Shown one piece after another: positions 53,733 through 61,856 of a stretch of DNA of 64,000 nucleotides. This DNA is from Parapedobacter composti (GTDB lineage Bacteria; Bacteroidota; Bacteroidia; Sphingobacteriales; Sphingobacteriaceae). The stretch lies in assembly GCF_900112315.1 (NCBI RefSeq), contig NZ_FOLL01000012.1:1-64000 (forward strand). The letters run 5' to 3'. Made by a program: the position numbers and the translations under genes. The notes beneath the pieces were generated by a model. It worked only from the letters and a program-made list of their open reading frames with translations, was not told the origin of the DNA and did not search any database. Position 1 is the stretch's first letter. Each line of letters opens with the position of its first letter.

Positions 53733-53769
53733 AAAAAAAACAGGCGGGAATTTCCCGCCTGCTTTTTTT
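53733..53769. terminator. Bidirectional terminator between susD and rplI
   Basis: CAGGCGGGA (53741-53749) pairs with TCCCGCCTG (53753-53761), flanked by eight A on the left and seven T on the right. The same hairpin can end the plus-strand susD and the minus-strand ribosomal operon. Confidence 0.9.
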
Positions 53770-53787
53770 ATTCCAGCTATAGCTGGT

Positions 53788-54231
53788 TTATTCAGCCACA
53801 ACCTCGAAAGGAACCTGCACCTTCACCTCTTTGTGAAGGTTGAGGTTAGCGACATATTCGCCAACCACTTTCGGTTCGGTTTCGAAGGTGATGCGACGCC
53901 GGTCGACCTCGAAACCTTGCTTCTTCAGCGCGTCAGCGATTTGAATGCTGTTTACGGAGCCGAAAATCTTGCCGGATTCGCCGGCCTTGGCACCGATAGA
54001 AAGCTTAACGCCTTCCAGCTTGCCGGCCAGTTCCAAGGCATCTTTTTTGATTTTCTCCTGCTTGAACTGCGCCTGGCGGATATTTTCGGCCAACACCTTC
54101 TTGGCCGACTCGGTAGCGAGGACAGCGTATCCCTGAGGAATAAGGTAATTGCGCCCATAGCCGGGTTTTACGGTGACGATGTCGTCCTTCTCACCCAACT
54201 TTTTTATATCTTGTTTTAAGATTACTTCCAT
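53788..54231 (-). CDS. rplI: Ribosomal protein bL9
   Basis: A 147-residue protein with the L9 start (MEVILKQDIKKLGEKDDIVT) and GYGRNYLIPQGYAVLATES, the long central helix, and the C-terminal domain (GKIFGSVNSIQIADALKKQG). It binds 23S rRNA and extends from the large subunit. It is last in the rpsF-rpsR-rplI operon, 12 bases after rpsR. Confidence 0.98.
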   Translation of the reverse strand: MEVILKQDIKKLGEKDDIVTVKPGYGRNYLIPQGYAVLATESAKKVLAENIRQAQFKQEKIKKDALELAGKLEGVKLSIGAKAGESGKIFGSVNSIQIADALKKQGFEVDRRRITFETEPKVVGEYVANLNLHKEVKVQVPFEVVAE

Positions 54232-54243
54232 GTCGTTTCCTCC

Positions 54244-54507
54244 TTATTTTAATGAATCTGTAACATAAGGCAACAGCCCGATGTGACGGGCGCGCTTCAC
54301 TGCCTGGGCTACCTTGCGTTGGAATTTCAATGAAGTGCCGGTGAGCCTGCGGGGCAATACCTTGCCCTGGTCATTAACGAATTTCAGTAGGAAGTTGGCA
54401 TCTTTATAGTCAATGTATTTGATGCCGTTTTTCTTGAAGCGGCAATACTTCTTGCGGTTATCCTCCACCTTGGGAGCGGTAACGTATTGGATTTGCTCGT
54501 TTGCCAT
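54244..54507 (-). CDS. rpsR: Ribosomal protein bS18
   Basis: An 87-residue protein with KKYCRFKKNGIKYIDYKDAN, VLPRRLTGTSLKFQRKVAQA and VKRARHIGLLPYVTD, all standard for S18. It binds 16S rRNA next to S6. Its start shares one base with the rpsF stop (TAATG), so the two are translationally coupled. No ssb or priB lies between them. Confidence 0.98.
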   Translation of the reverse strand: MANEQIQYVTAPKVEDNRKKYCRFKKNGIKYIDYKDANFLLKFVNDQGKVLPRRLTGTSLKFQRKVAQAVKRARHIGLLPYVTDSLK

Positions 54508-54878
54508 TATTGTGCTACCTCCTCAGCTTTGGGCGCTTCGGCCTTTTTGTTGAAAGCACCACTGCGTTTTTTCTCATTGTACGCAATGGCATGTTTATCT
54601 AATTTTACAGTCAGGAAACGCATTACACGCTCATCGCGCTTGTATTCAATTTCCAGTTTGCTGATTAATTCACCGGGAGCCTTGAATTCGATGAGGTGAT
54701 AGAATCCGGTTGTTTTTTTCTCAATCGGATACGCTAATTTTTTCAAACCCCAATTGTCCTCGTGGACAATTTCGGCTCCGCCTTCAGTAAGGATGTTCCG
54801 GAATTTGGCAATCGCCTCCTTTGAAACTTCCTCGGAAAGCAACGGGGTAAGAATGATAACGGTTTCGTACTGTTGCAT
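54507..54878 (-). CDS. rpsF: Ribosomal protein bS6
   Basis: A 123-residue protein with MQQYETVIILTPLLSEEVSK, ENWGLKKLAYPIEKKTTGFY and DERVMRFLTVKLDKHAI. After the usual fold a charged tail (KKAEAPKAEEVAQ) ends in Gln, not in the Glu-Glu end modified by RimK in E. coli. It is first in its operon with a perfect promoter 54 bases upstream. Confidence 0.97.
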   Translation of the reverse strand: MQQYETVIILTPLLSEEVSKEAIAKFRNILTEGGAEIVHEDNWGLKKLAYPIEKKTTGFYHLIEFKAPGELISKLEIEYKRDERVMRFLTVKLDKHAIAYNEKKRSGAFNKKAEAPKAEEVAQ

Positions 54879-54931
54879 ACTTTCGTTTAAATAATTTTAA
54901 AAAAACCTAAAATCCGCTCTAAAACGGGCTG

Positions 54932-54962
54932 CAAATTTATGCATAAAGTTTTTGATATCAAA
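54932..54962 (-). promoter_or_regulatory. Promoter of the rpsF-rpsR-rplI operon
   Basis: On the minus strand: TTTG (54962-54959), 19 bases, TAAATTTG (54939-54932), a full consensus match. The rpsF start follows after 53 bases. Confidence 0.8.
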
Positions 54963-54992
54963 GCGGTGTCGGGGTATTTTTTCTGTCTAAAA

Positions 54993-55023
54993 TTTGAATA
55001 ATAGAAATAAAGCGTTACCTTTG
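54993..55023 (+). promoter_or_regulatory. Promoter of the rplU-rpmA operon
   Basis: TTTG (54993-54996), 19 bases, TACCTTTG (55016-55023), a full consensus match 37 bases before rplU. It is back-to-back with the rpsF promoter. Confidence 0.82.
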
Positions 55024-55060
55024 CGCTTCGAATTTTTAAGAAACAATTAATTCATTAACA

Positions 55061-55372
55061 ATGTACGCAATAGTAAATATAGCCGGACAGCAATTCAAAG
55101 TTGCAAAAGACCAACAGCTCTTTGTACACCGGTTACAAGGAGATGAGGGCGCTAGTATTGAATTTGACAACGTATTGTTAGCGGAAGACGGTGGTAAATT
55201 TACCATAGGTGCGCCTACGGTGGAAGGAGCTAAGGTTTCGGCTAAGATTTTGTCACATTTGAAAGGGGATAAGGTGATCGTGTTCAAGAAAAAACGCCGT
55301 AAGGGTTACAAGAAAAAGAATGGACACCGCCAGCAATTCACCAAAATCGAAATCACTGGAATTACCCTATAA
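55061..55372 (+). CDS. rplU: Ribosomal protein bL21
   Basis: A 103-residue protein of normal length with [40 protein letters not shown] and [20 protein letters not shown]. It binds 23S rRNA in the large subunit. First gene of the rplU-rpmA operon, 19 bases before rpmA, the order found in most bacteria. Confidence 0.98.
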   Translation: MYAIVNIAGQQFKVAKDQQLFVHRLQGDEGASIEFDNVLLAEDGGKFTIGAPTVEGAKVSAKILSHLKGDKVIVFKKKRRKGYKKKNGHRQQFTKIEITGITL

Positions 55373-55391
55373 ATTTAATAAAGGATAAGAC

Positions 55392-55790
55392 ATGGCACAT
55401 AAAAAAGGTGCGGGCAGTTCGAAGAACGGCCGTGAGTCACACAGCAAACGTTTAGGAGTGAAAATATTCGGTGGCCAGGCAGCCATCGCCGGAAATATCA
55501 TCGTACGCCAACGGGGCACGAAACACCACCCTGATTTGAACGTAGGTATGGGCAAGGACCATACGTTGTTTGCGCTTATTGACGGAAAAGTGGTGTTCCG
55601 TAAGAAAGCGAATAACAAATCGTATGTTTCGGTGGTTCCTTTTGACCATGAGCCGGTAGCGGCCGCGCAACCCAAGGCTGAAGCCCAGCAAAGTGAAGCT
55701 GTAGCGGCAGACGTTCCAGCAGAAGCCGGGGCAGAAAAGAAACCAGCAAAAGCCAAAAAAGCAAAAACTGAAACTGAAGAAGAAGCATAA
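55392..55790 (+). CDS. rpmA: Ribosomal protein bL27 with a long C-terminal extension
   Basis: A 132-residue protein. The first 88 residues are ordinary L27 ([60 protein letters not shown], ending YVSVVPFD). The N-terminus starts at AHKKGAG as in E. coli, with no Firmicutes-type cleaved leader. The last about 43 residues are an Ala/Lys/Glu-rich low-complexity tail. L27 lies next to the peptidyl transferase centre. The tail resembles those of other Bacteroidota L27 proteins only in composition. Confidence 0.97.
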   Translation: MAHKKGAGSSKNGRESHSKRLGVKIFGGQAAIAGNIIVRQRGTKHHPDLNVGMGKDHTLFALIDGKVVFRKKANNKSYVSVVPFDHEPVAAAQPKAEAQQSEAVAADVPAEAGAEKKPAKAKKAKTETEEEA

Positions 55791-55825
55791 GCAAATCTTC
55801 TTTGAAAAGCAGATTAGCGATTAAG

Positions 55826-55855
55826 AACGGGCGTATGAAGCGCCCGTTTTTTTTT
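55826..55855 (+). terminator. Rho-independent terminator after rpmA
   Basis: AACGGGCG (55826-55833) pairs with CGCCCGTT (55841-55848), seven-base loop, then T to 55855. It lies 36 bases after the rpmA stop and just before the convergent ABC gene end. Confidence 0.92.
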
Positions 55856-55857
55856 GC

Positions 55858-57639
55858 TTAAGCGGCTTCTTCCAGCAGTTGCTTCTCGTACAGCTCGAAG
55901 TAATTGCCGCGAAGGGCGATCAGTTCTTCGTGTGTTCCTTCTTCTATGATGGTTCCATTGTCTAAGACAATGATGTGATCGGCATTTTTAATGGTGGATA
56001 TCCGGTGTGCGATGAAAATCGTGCTCTTTCCTTCCATAACTATACTCAGGTTCCGCAGGATTTCTTCTTCGGTTTTGGTGTCTACCGCAGACAGGCAGTC
56101 GTCAAACACCAATAATTTCGGCTGTTTGATGAGCGCCCGCGCGATCGATACCCGCTGTTTCTGTCCGCCCGAAAGTGTAATGCCCCGCTCGCCGATGGTT
56201 GTTTCAAACCCATTTTCAAAAGCCATAATATTGTCGTAGACGGCTGCGCGCCGTGCGGCATCTTCTACGGCCCCCGTTTCGGCCGTATTCAGCCCGAATG
56301 CGATATTGTTGGCAATGGTGTCGGAAAATAGAAAAACTTCTTGAGGGACGAAACCGATTTGGCTTCGTAGCGATTGCAGGGGTAACTCCCGGATGTCTAC
56401 GCCGTCTATCTTGATCATGCCTGACTGCACATCATACATGCGCAACAGCAGGTTGGCCAAGGTGGATTTTCCTGACCCTGTTTTTCCGACGATGGCGAGC
56501 ACTTCGCCTGGTTTTACTTCAAATGATACATTTTTGACAGCCTGAATGCCGGTTTCAGGGTAGGTGAAACTAACGTTTTCGAATTGGATGTTGCCTTTGG
56601 CCTCAAAGTGGCCGTGGGAGACGGAACGTATCTCCGGCTGGGTTTGCAGAAACTCATTGATGCGTTTCTGGGAAGCCGCGGCCCGCTGGATAAGCGATGT
56701 CACCCATGCTAACGCCATGGCCGGAAACGTCAGTTGGTTTACGTAGATGATGAATTCCGCAATGTTGCCTGACGTAATGGTGCCTTTGGCGACTTCCAGT
56801 CCGCCGATGTAAACCGTAATGACCGTGCTCAGCCCGATGAGCAATAGGATAAGAGGGAAAAATACGGCCTCTGTTTTCACCAGTGCCAAGGCTGCATTCC
56901 TGTAACGGTTGCTTTCTTCGGCGAAGCGCGCCATTTTATCTGCTTCGCGGTTGTAGGTTTTGATAACCCGTATTCCCGAGAATGTCTCCTGTACAACGGA
57001 TGACAACGTGGAAAGCTGGCGTTGGATACGTTCGCTACGGCGGTGAATCACCTTATTGACAAACAGCAGGATGCCCGACAGGATGGGGATGGGCAGCAAG
57101 GCGTATAAGGCCAGGGTGGCATTCACACTGACCATAGCCGCGATAACCATGATGGATAGTACCAGCGTATTAATGGAATACATGACGGCGGGGCCAAGGT
57201 AAGAACGTACCCGGTTTACGTCTTCGGTTACACGGTTCATCAGGTCTCCCGTATTGTTCCTCCGGTAAAATGCCATGTCCAGCTGTTGGTAGTGGTTATA
57301 AATCTCGTTTTTGAGATCATATTCAATATGCCGAGATGTCAGAATGATGGTTTGGCGCATTAAAAAGAGAAAGAGGCCACGGATAAGGGCGAGCAACAAT
57401 ACCAGTGCCCCAAAAAGCAATAGGCTATAACCGAAGATTTCGTATACCAATTGTTGCCTTCCGAAACCATCAAAAAGCCGGTACATGCTGATGTTTTCCT
57501 TGACGAGATCAAACGCAATGCGGATGACCTGCGCGGGTAAAACCCCGAAGTAATTGGAAACAATCACGAAAATAACACCGGGGATCATCCGCCAGCGGTA
57601 TTTATAAAAGTATTTGTTGAGGTGTGCAAGGTGTTTCAT
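55858..57639 (-). CDS. ABC exporter half-transporter, MdlA/YheI-like with degenerate catalytic site
   Basis: The start is the ATG at 57639 (MKHLAHLNKYFYKY); the frame runs up to 57750 without family character. About 593 residues: six membrane helices (to about 320), then a nucleotide-binding domain with Walker A (VGKTGSGKSTL), signature LSGGQKQR and H-loop (FIAHRIST). In Walker B (LLVFDDCLSAVD) the catalytic Glu is replaced by Asp514. This DDxLSAVD form is seen in MdlA and YheI, the degenerate halves of heterodimeric exporters. No partner half lies in the window. The substrate is unknown. Confidence 0.88.
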   Translation of the reverse strand: MKHLAHLNKYFYKYRWRMIPGVIFVIVSNYFGVLPAQVIRIAFDLVKENISMYRLFDGFGRQQLVYEIFGYSLLLFGALVLLLALIRGLFLFLMRQTIILTSRHIEYDLKNEIYNHYQQLDMAFYRRNNTGDLMNRVTEDVNRVRSYLGPAVMYSINTLVLSIMVIAAMVSVNATLALYALLPIPILSGILLFVNKVIHRRSERIQRQLSTLSSVVQETFSGIRVIKTYNREADKMARFAEESNRYRNAALALVKTEAVFFPLILLLIGLSTVITVYIGGLEVAKGTITSGNIAEFIIYVNQLTFPAMALAWVTSLIQRAAASQKRINEFLQTQPEIRSVSHGHFEAKGNIQFENVSFTYPETGIQAVKNVSFEVKPGEVLAIVGKTGSGKSTLANLLLRMYDVQSGMIKIDGVDIRELPLQSLRSQIGFVPQEVFLFSDTIANNIAFGLNTAETGAVEDAARRAAVYDNIMAFENGFETTIGERGITLSGGQKQRVSIARALIKQPKLLVFDDCLSAVDTKTEEEILRNLSIVMEGKSTIFIAHRISTIKNADHIIVLDNGTIIEEGTHEELIALRGNYFELYEKQLLEEAA

Positions 57640-57687
57640 TTGTTTGCTCGGGTATATGCATGTAGCTGCGGATATGCGGATACTGTG

Positions 57688-57695
57688 CAAAAATA
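57688..57695 (-). promoter_or_regulatory. -7 box of the ABC exporter gene
   Basis: Minus-strand TATTTTTG, an exact TAnnTTTG match 48 bases before the chosen start. No good -33 element. Confidence 0.4.
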
Positions 57696-57711
57696 CGAAA
57701 TGTTTAGCCCT

Positions 57712-57745
57712 ATTGGTTATATGCACAAATATTTTGCTACTTTTG
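57712..57745 (+). promoter_or_regulatory. Promoter of the Leu-dehydrogenase-like gene
   Basis: TACTTTTG (57738-57745) is an exact -7 match; upstream ATTG/TTGG (57712-57716) at 21-22 bases is an imperfect -33 box. The start codon at 57786 follows after 40 bases. Confidence 0.5.
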
Positions 57746-57785
57746 CGCAATAATCCATAGCACGTTACATAGTATAGAGTTGCGT

Positions 57786-58865
57786 ATGTCCGTATCCGTC
57801 AAAGACAATCCGTCCTTCGAGCTCATGGAGCAGTTTGGTCACCAAACGCTTGTTTTCTGTAACGACAACGCCGTAGGGCTGAAAGCCATCATCGCCATTC
57901 ACGATACGACGCTTGGCCCGGCGATAGGCGGGGTACGGATGCTGCCGTATCAGCGTATGGAAGAAGCCATGGACGACGTGCTCCGGCTGTCAAGAGGAAT
58001 GACTTATAAGGCGGCCGTAGCGGGCATTAACGCGGGTGGGGGCAATGCGGTGATTATCGGTGACCACCGTACACAGAAGAGCGAAGTGCTGCTGCGCAGG
58101 TTCGGGCAGTTCGTAGAACAGCTCAACGGGCGGTTTATCGCTTCGTTGGATATCGGTACCACACCTAAGGACATGGAATGCCTGCAGATGGAGACAAACC
58201 ATGTGGCGGGGCTGCCCAAGTCGCTCGGTGGCAGCGGCGATTCTTCGCCTTTTACCGCTCAGGGGGTATACTATGGAATCAAAGCCGCGTTGAAAGAACT
58301 GTATGGGAATGACGGTTTAGCCGGACGGACCATAGCCGTTCAGGGTGCAGGCAATGTAGGAGAACAGCTGATCGCGCTGTTACGCGAAGAAAACGCCAAG
58401 GTATACGTAAGCGATATCGTGGAAGAACGGATGGCCGAAGTGGCCAATAAATACAGGGCGGTGGCAGTGGCAAACAACAATATTTATGAATTGGATGTGG
58501 ATGTTTATTCGCCATGCGCCTTGGGGGGAACCGTAAACAAAGAAACGATTGCCAAAATGCGGTGCCGTATTATTGCTGGATCGGCAAACAATCAGTTGCG
58601 GGACGAGCGGGAAGACAGTCAACTGCTCATGGAAAAGAAAATCCTGTATGCACCGGATTACTTGATCAACGCAGGCGGACTAATCAGCTGTTATTCGGAA
58701 CTTGCCGGATACAGTGCATCCCGGACAGCGGCACTTACAGAAAACATTTATGAAGCTACCCGATCGGTATTGCGTAAATCGCTAAGCGAAAATGTAGCAC
58801 CATATCAGGCGGCCAACCAAATTGCTGAAACGCGGATAGCGGATATGCGTAAAATTAAGCAGTAG
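57786..58865 (+). CDS. Glu/Leu/Phe/Val dehydrogenase family protein, catalytic Lys replaced by Asn
   Basis: The start is the ATG at 57786 (MSVSVKDNPSFELM). About 359 residues, leucine dehydrogenase length. The N-terminal catalytic domain keeps Lys75 (GMTYKAAVAG) and Asp122 (SLDIGTTPKDM). The glycine-rich segment reads AGGGNAVIIGD, with Asn87 (codon AAT) in place of the Lys corresponding to Lys80 of Bacillus leucine dehydrogenase. The NAD domain is intact (GRTIAVQGAGNVGEQLIALL, YSPCALGGTVNKETI). Family members oxidatively deaminate branched-chain amino acids. The altered residue makes ordinary activity doubtful. It precedes nusB by 44 bases. Confidence 0.88.
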   Translation: MSVSVKDNPSFELMEQFGHQTLVFCNDNAVGLKAIIAIHDTTLGPAIGGVRMLPYQRMEEAMDDVLRLSRGMTYKAAVAGINAGGGNAVIIGDHRTQKSEVLLRRFGQFVEQLNGRFIASLDIGTTPKDMECLQMETNHVAGLPKSLGGSGDSSPFTAQGVYYGIKAALKELYGNDGLAGRTIAVQGAGNVGEQLIALLREENAKVYVSDIVEERMAEVANKYRAVAVANNNIYELDVDVYSPCALGGTVNKETIAKMRCRIIAGSANNQLRDEREDSQLLMEKKILYAPDYLINAGGLISCYSELAGYSASRTAALTENIYEATRSVLRKSLSENVAPYQAANQIAETRIADMRKIKQ

Positions 58866-58909
58866 CCGACTATCAATATTATATTATATCCGTTCGTTCT
58901 TTACAAAAT

Positions 58910-59857
58910 ATGTTAAATAGAAGGCACCTTAGGGTCAAAGTATTACAGACGCTGTATGCGTACCAGTTGTCGGAAGATAAGCAGGTCAACAAGTTTGAAA
59001 AGGTATTACTAAAAAGCGTTGACCAGGTGTATGAGATGTATGTGTGGACACTAAATCTCTTGGATGAAGTGTCTGACTACGTCAGGATTGATGCCGAGGA
59101 ACGGATAAATAAGTTTCTGCCAACAGCGGCAGACCTGTCGCCAAACACCCGGCTATATAACAATACGTTCATTGAACTCCTGCGGCATAATGAGAAATAT
59201 CGGACCGATATAAAGCATTATAAGGTTTCTTGGAATTTTGATCCGGAAATTGTGCGGGCGGTATTCCTTCAATTGAAGGATACGGAGGCATATGCCGCGT
59301 ATTTAGCGCAGGACAACCGAACGGTAGCCGCTGAAAAGGATATTATCAAATTCATATTCAAAAAGATTATCCTTAAGTCGCCGGCAATTGAACAGGTGTT
59401 TGAGGAAAAGTTTATCAATTGGCAAGTGGACAAAGAAGTGTTGCAAGCCATGATTGCTAAAACGTTCAAGAATTTTACCAGTGAGGATCCCGGCCAGAAC
59501 CGATTGGCCGACCTAACACCTAATTGGCATGAAGACAGGCAGTTCATCACGGAATTGCTGGTTAACACCATCCGCTATGCCGATGATTATCAACAGCTAA
59601 TCAGTATGAAGACGAAAAACTGGGAGTCTGACCGGATAGCGTTGCTGGACAATCTGCTCATGCGGATGGCTATCTGTGAGCTGCTGAATTTTCCGACAAT
59701 ACCGGTAAAGGTAACCATCAATGAGTATATCGAGATTTCCAAAGTGTTCAGTACGGCTAAGAGCAATACGTTTATTAATGGGATTTTAGATAAGATACTC
59801 AATGAACTGCAGGCAGCAGGGCGGATACGCAAACATGGAAGAGGGCTTGTAGAATGA
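58910..59857 (+). CDS. nusB: Transcription antitermination factor NusB
   Basis: A 315-residue protein, about twice the E. coli length as is usual in Bacteroidota. It begins MLNRRHLRVKVLQTLYAYQL, and the NusB core lies in the second half (NWESDRIALLDNLLMRMAIC, TIPVKVTINEYIEISKVFST, NTFINGILDKIL). It acts with NusE and NusA on rRNA transcripts in E. coli. It follows the Leu-dehydrogenase-like gene and precedes a DUF1573 lipoprotein gene, a common Bacteroidota order. Confidence 0.95.
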   Translation: MLNRRHLRVKVLQTLYAYQLSEDKQVNKFEKVLLKSVDQVYEMYVWTLNLLDEVSDYVRIDAEERINKFLPTAADLSPNTRLYNNTFIELLRHNEKYRTDIKHYKVSWNFDPEIVRAVFLQLKDTEAYAAYLAQDNRTVAAEKDIIKFIFKKIILKSPAIEQVFEEKFINWQVDKEVLQAMIAKTFKNFTSEDPGQNRLADLTPNWHEDRQFITELLVNTIRYADDYQQLISMKTKNWESDRIALLDNLLMRMAICELLNFPTIPVKVTINEYIEISKVFSTAKSNTFINGILDKILNELQAAGRIRKHGRGLVE

Positions 59858-59929
59858 CAAACAAGGGGTAATATATCTTGTTAGATTAATAAATATGATA
59901 AGGTGTTACATAGAAAAACAGTCATCATT

Positions 59930-60406
59930 ATGAAATGCATACCGTTAGTTGTTGCGGGGTTGGTTTTGGCCATAGCCTGCAATTCCGGAAGGAATCAACA
60001 AAGTCATGACAATCCGCCCAGTGAAGATATACCGTTGGATCAGATGGGCGAGCAGCCGGTAGGGCAAACCATTATTCCGGGCAGCGATGCTACATCAGCT
60101 GTTTTGGAACTCGAATCGGACTCTTATGATTTCGGGGAGATAAAAGAGGGCGAAAAGGTAACGCATGAATTCCGATTTACCAATAAGGGGACAGCACCGC
60201 TGATTATTTCAAATGTACAGGCTTCATGTGGGTGCACCACGCCGGAGTATTCCAAGAATCCCATCGCTCCAGGAGAGGAGGGCATGGTCAAGGTTGTATT
60301 TAACAGCTCAGGGCAGGTGGGAAAACAACATAAGGTCGTGACGGTGACATCCAATGCTTCAAGTCCGAACACCTTGTTGCACTTACGTGGAGAAGTAAAG
60401 AAGTGA
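59930..60406 (+). CDS. DUF1573 lipoprotein
   Basis: The start is the ATG at 59930 (MKCIPLVVAGLVL); 158 residues with lipobox AIAC (Cys 17). After a Gln/Pro-rich linker comes a DUF1573 immunoglobulin-like domain (YDFGEIKEGEKVTHEFRFTN, NVQASCGCTTPEYSKNPIAP, VTVTSNASSPNTLLHLRGEV). The CGC motif is conserved in the family. Its function is unknown. It lies between nusB and yajC, as in many Bacteroidota. Confidence 0.9.
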   Translation: MKCIPLVVAGLVLAIACNSGRNQQSHDNPPSEDIPLDQMGEQPVGQTIIPGSDATSAVLELESDSYDFGEIKEGEKVTHEFRFTNKGTAPLIISNVQASCGCTTPEYSKNPIAPGEEGMVKVVFNSSGQVGKQHKVVTVTSNASSPNTLLHLRGEVKK

Positions 60407-60464
60407 TGAAGGCGATGGCCGGATTTACACGGATATAATTTAGCAAATCAAATAACGAATAATA

Positions 60465-60791
60465 ATGATTACATCAACTATTTTATTACAGGCAGGAGGT
60501 GCCGGAGGGGGGCTAATGGGGTTCCTACCTATGATCTTGATCATCGTGGTGTTTTATTTCTTCATGATCAGACCACAGATGAAAAAAGCCAAAGATCATA
60601 AGAAATATATTGAGGAATTAAAGGTAAATGATCGCGTGGTAACCACTGCGGGCATACACGGACGAATTGTAGAAGTATCCGAAACCACCTTCCTTGTGGA
60701 TGTTGGCGGTGGCGTGAAGATTCGTTTTGACAAATCGGCCATCTCTTTGGACGCCTCCAAGGCGCTAAATACAGCGAGCCCCAAAGCTTAA
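60465..60791 (+). CDS. yajC: Preprotein translocase accessory subunit YajC
   Basis: A 108-residue protein with one membrane helix (about 20-40: FLPMILIIVVFYFFMIRPQM) followed by the conserved cytoplasmic stretch (KKAKDHKKYIEELKVNDRVV, TTAGIHGRIVEVSETTFLVD). It associates with SecDF in the inner membrane. A terminator follows 22 bases after the stop. Confidence 0.96.
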   Translation: MITSTILLQAGGAGGGLMGFLPMILIIVVFYFFMIRPQMKKAKDHKKYIEELKVNDRVVTTAGIHGRIVEVSETTFLVDVGGGVKIRFDKSAISLDASKALNTASPKA

Positions 60792-60812
60792 AAAGATACC
60801 GGTATGGTGGGA

Positions 60813-60857
60813 GCCACGGAACCGCAGATTTTACGATTGGTGGTTTCCGTGGCTTTT
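60813..60857 (+). terminator. Hairpin terminator after yajC
   Basis: GCCACGGAACC (60813-60823) pairs with GGTTTCCGTGGC (60842-60853) with one bulged base, followed by four T and an AT-rich tail. It ends the nusB-DUF1573-yajC run and precedes the ybbR promoter. Confidence 0.7.
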
Positions 60858-60861
60858 ATAT

Positions 60862-60892
60862 ATTGCCCGATGATTTTATTTGGCTATTTTTG
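60862..60892 (+). promoter_or_regulatory. Promoter of the ybbR-coaE operon
   Basis: ATTG (60862-60865), 19 bases, TATTTTTG (60885-60892). The ATG at 60907 follows after 14 bases, so the leader should be about ten bases or less. It rules out the upstream TTG at 60880. Confidence 0.62.
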
Positions 60893-60906
60893 CTTGCTTA
60901 TACGGT

Positions 60907-61854
60907 ATGCCGATTTTGAATTTAAACAAAGCGCAACGGCGTAAACTTAGCATCTTTGCCAAATGCATTGTTTTTTCTTTTTTGGCTTGGGGGCTTTTTG
61001 CGGTATCCAACACGTATACCTATACGGTAAAATCAGGCGTACAATACGTCAACATTCCGGATAACCGGGCTTTTCATCCTTTACAGTCTGACACGGTAAG
61101 TATTCGTTTGAGAGCCGTTGGATGGCAGCTGCTGTTTTTCAGATTGCAATCCGCGGTACAGCCAATACAGGTCGATCTCAGTGGCTTGGAAAATCGGAAT
61201 TGGATTGTCCTTGGCAACCAGCTTGGGTTTATCAATCGTCAGTTTCCGGCCAACCAGCGGGTTATTGCGGTTTCGCCCGACACTTTGTATTTTGATTTTT
61301 CCAAACAGACCGAGCGGAAAGTGCCGGTAACCCCGTTGTATCGTCTTCAGTTCAGCAGGCAGTATGCCGTTATTGACGATTTACGGGTTTCTCCTGAATA
61401 CGTAACGATCACAGGTCCGCTCGAAGATGTCGTGCAAATCGAACGATGGGAAACAGATACTATCCGGGCAACCGATGTTAGCAGCGATATCCATACCACG
61501 GTGCGCCTGAAACAGAATCATCGCGCCAACATCAATGTATACCCCACAATGGTGGAGGTAAGCATACCGGTGGGAGAGGTGACCGAAAAAATCCTTGAAG
61601 TGCCACTGAAGGTAGAAAATGCCAAATCGTTCAGTTCGGTGAAACTCTTACCTGGCAGGGTAAAGCTTACCGTAATGGTGTCGTTGCGGGATTTTACCAG
61701 GGTAACAGCCAACTCGTTCGAAGCCGTGGTGAACATGGAAGAATGGGTGGAGCATGGCGTTAACAAACTACCGGTTATCATCACGCGTATGCCGGAATTC
61801 TGCCGACTGGTGAAAATAGAACCCCAGAACGTCGACTTTTTTGTGAGGAAGTAA
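60907..61854 (+). CDS. YbbR-like domain protein (CdaR-like)
   Basis: The start is the ATG at 60907 (MPILNLNKAQRRKL), downstream of the promoter. About 315 residues with one N-terminal membrane helix (about 18-35, IVFSFLAWGLFAVS) and the rest outside the cytoplasm. It carries YbbR-type repeats (VTPLYRLQFSRQYAVIDDLR, SPEYVTITGPLEDVVQIERW, then VPLKVENAKSFSSVKLLPGR). In Firmicutes YbbR/CdaR regulates the c-di-AMP cyclase CdaA; no cyclase is next to it here. It overlaps nothing and precedes coaE by two bases. Confidence 0.85.
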   Translation: MPILNLNKAQRRKLSIFAKCIVFSFLAWGLFAVSNTYTYTVKSGVQYVNIPDNRAFHPLQSDTVSIRLRAVGWQLLFFRLQSAVQPIQVDLSGLENRNWIVLGNQLGFINRQFPANQRVIAVSPDTLYFDFSKQTERKVPVTPLYRLQFSRQYAVIDDLRVSPEYVTITGPLEDVVQIERWETDTIRATDVSSDIHTTVRLKQNHRANINVYPTMVEVSIPVGEVTEKILEVPLKVENAKSFSSVKLLPGRVKLTVMVSLRDFTRVTANSFEAVVNMEEWVEHGVNKLPVIITRMPEFCRLVKIEPQNVDFFVRK

Positions 61855-61856
61855 AG

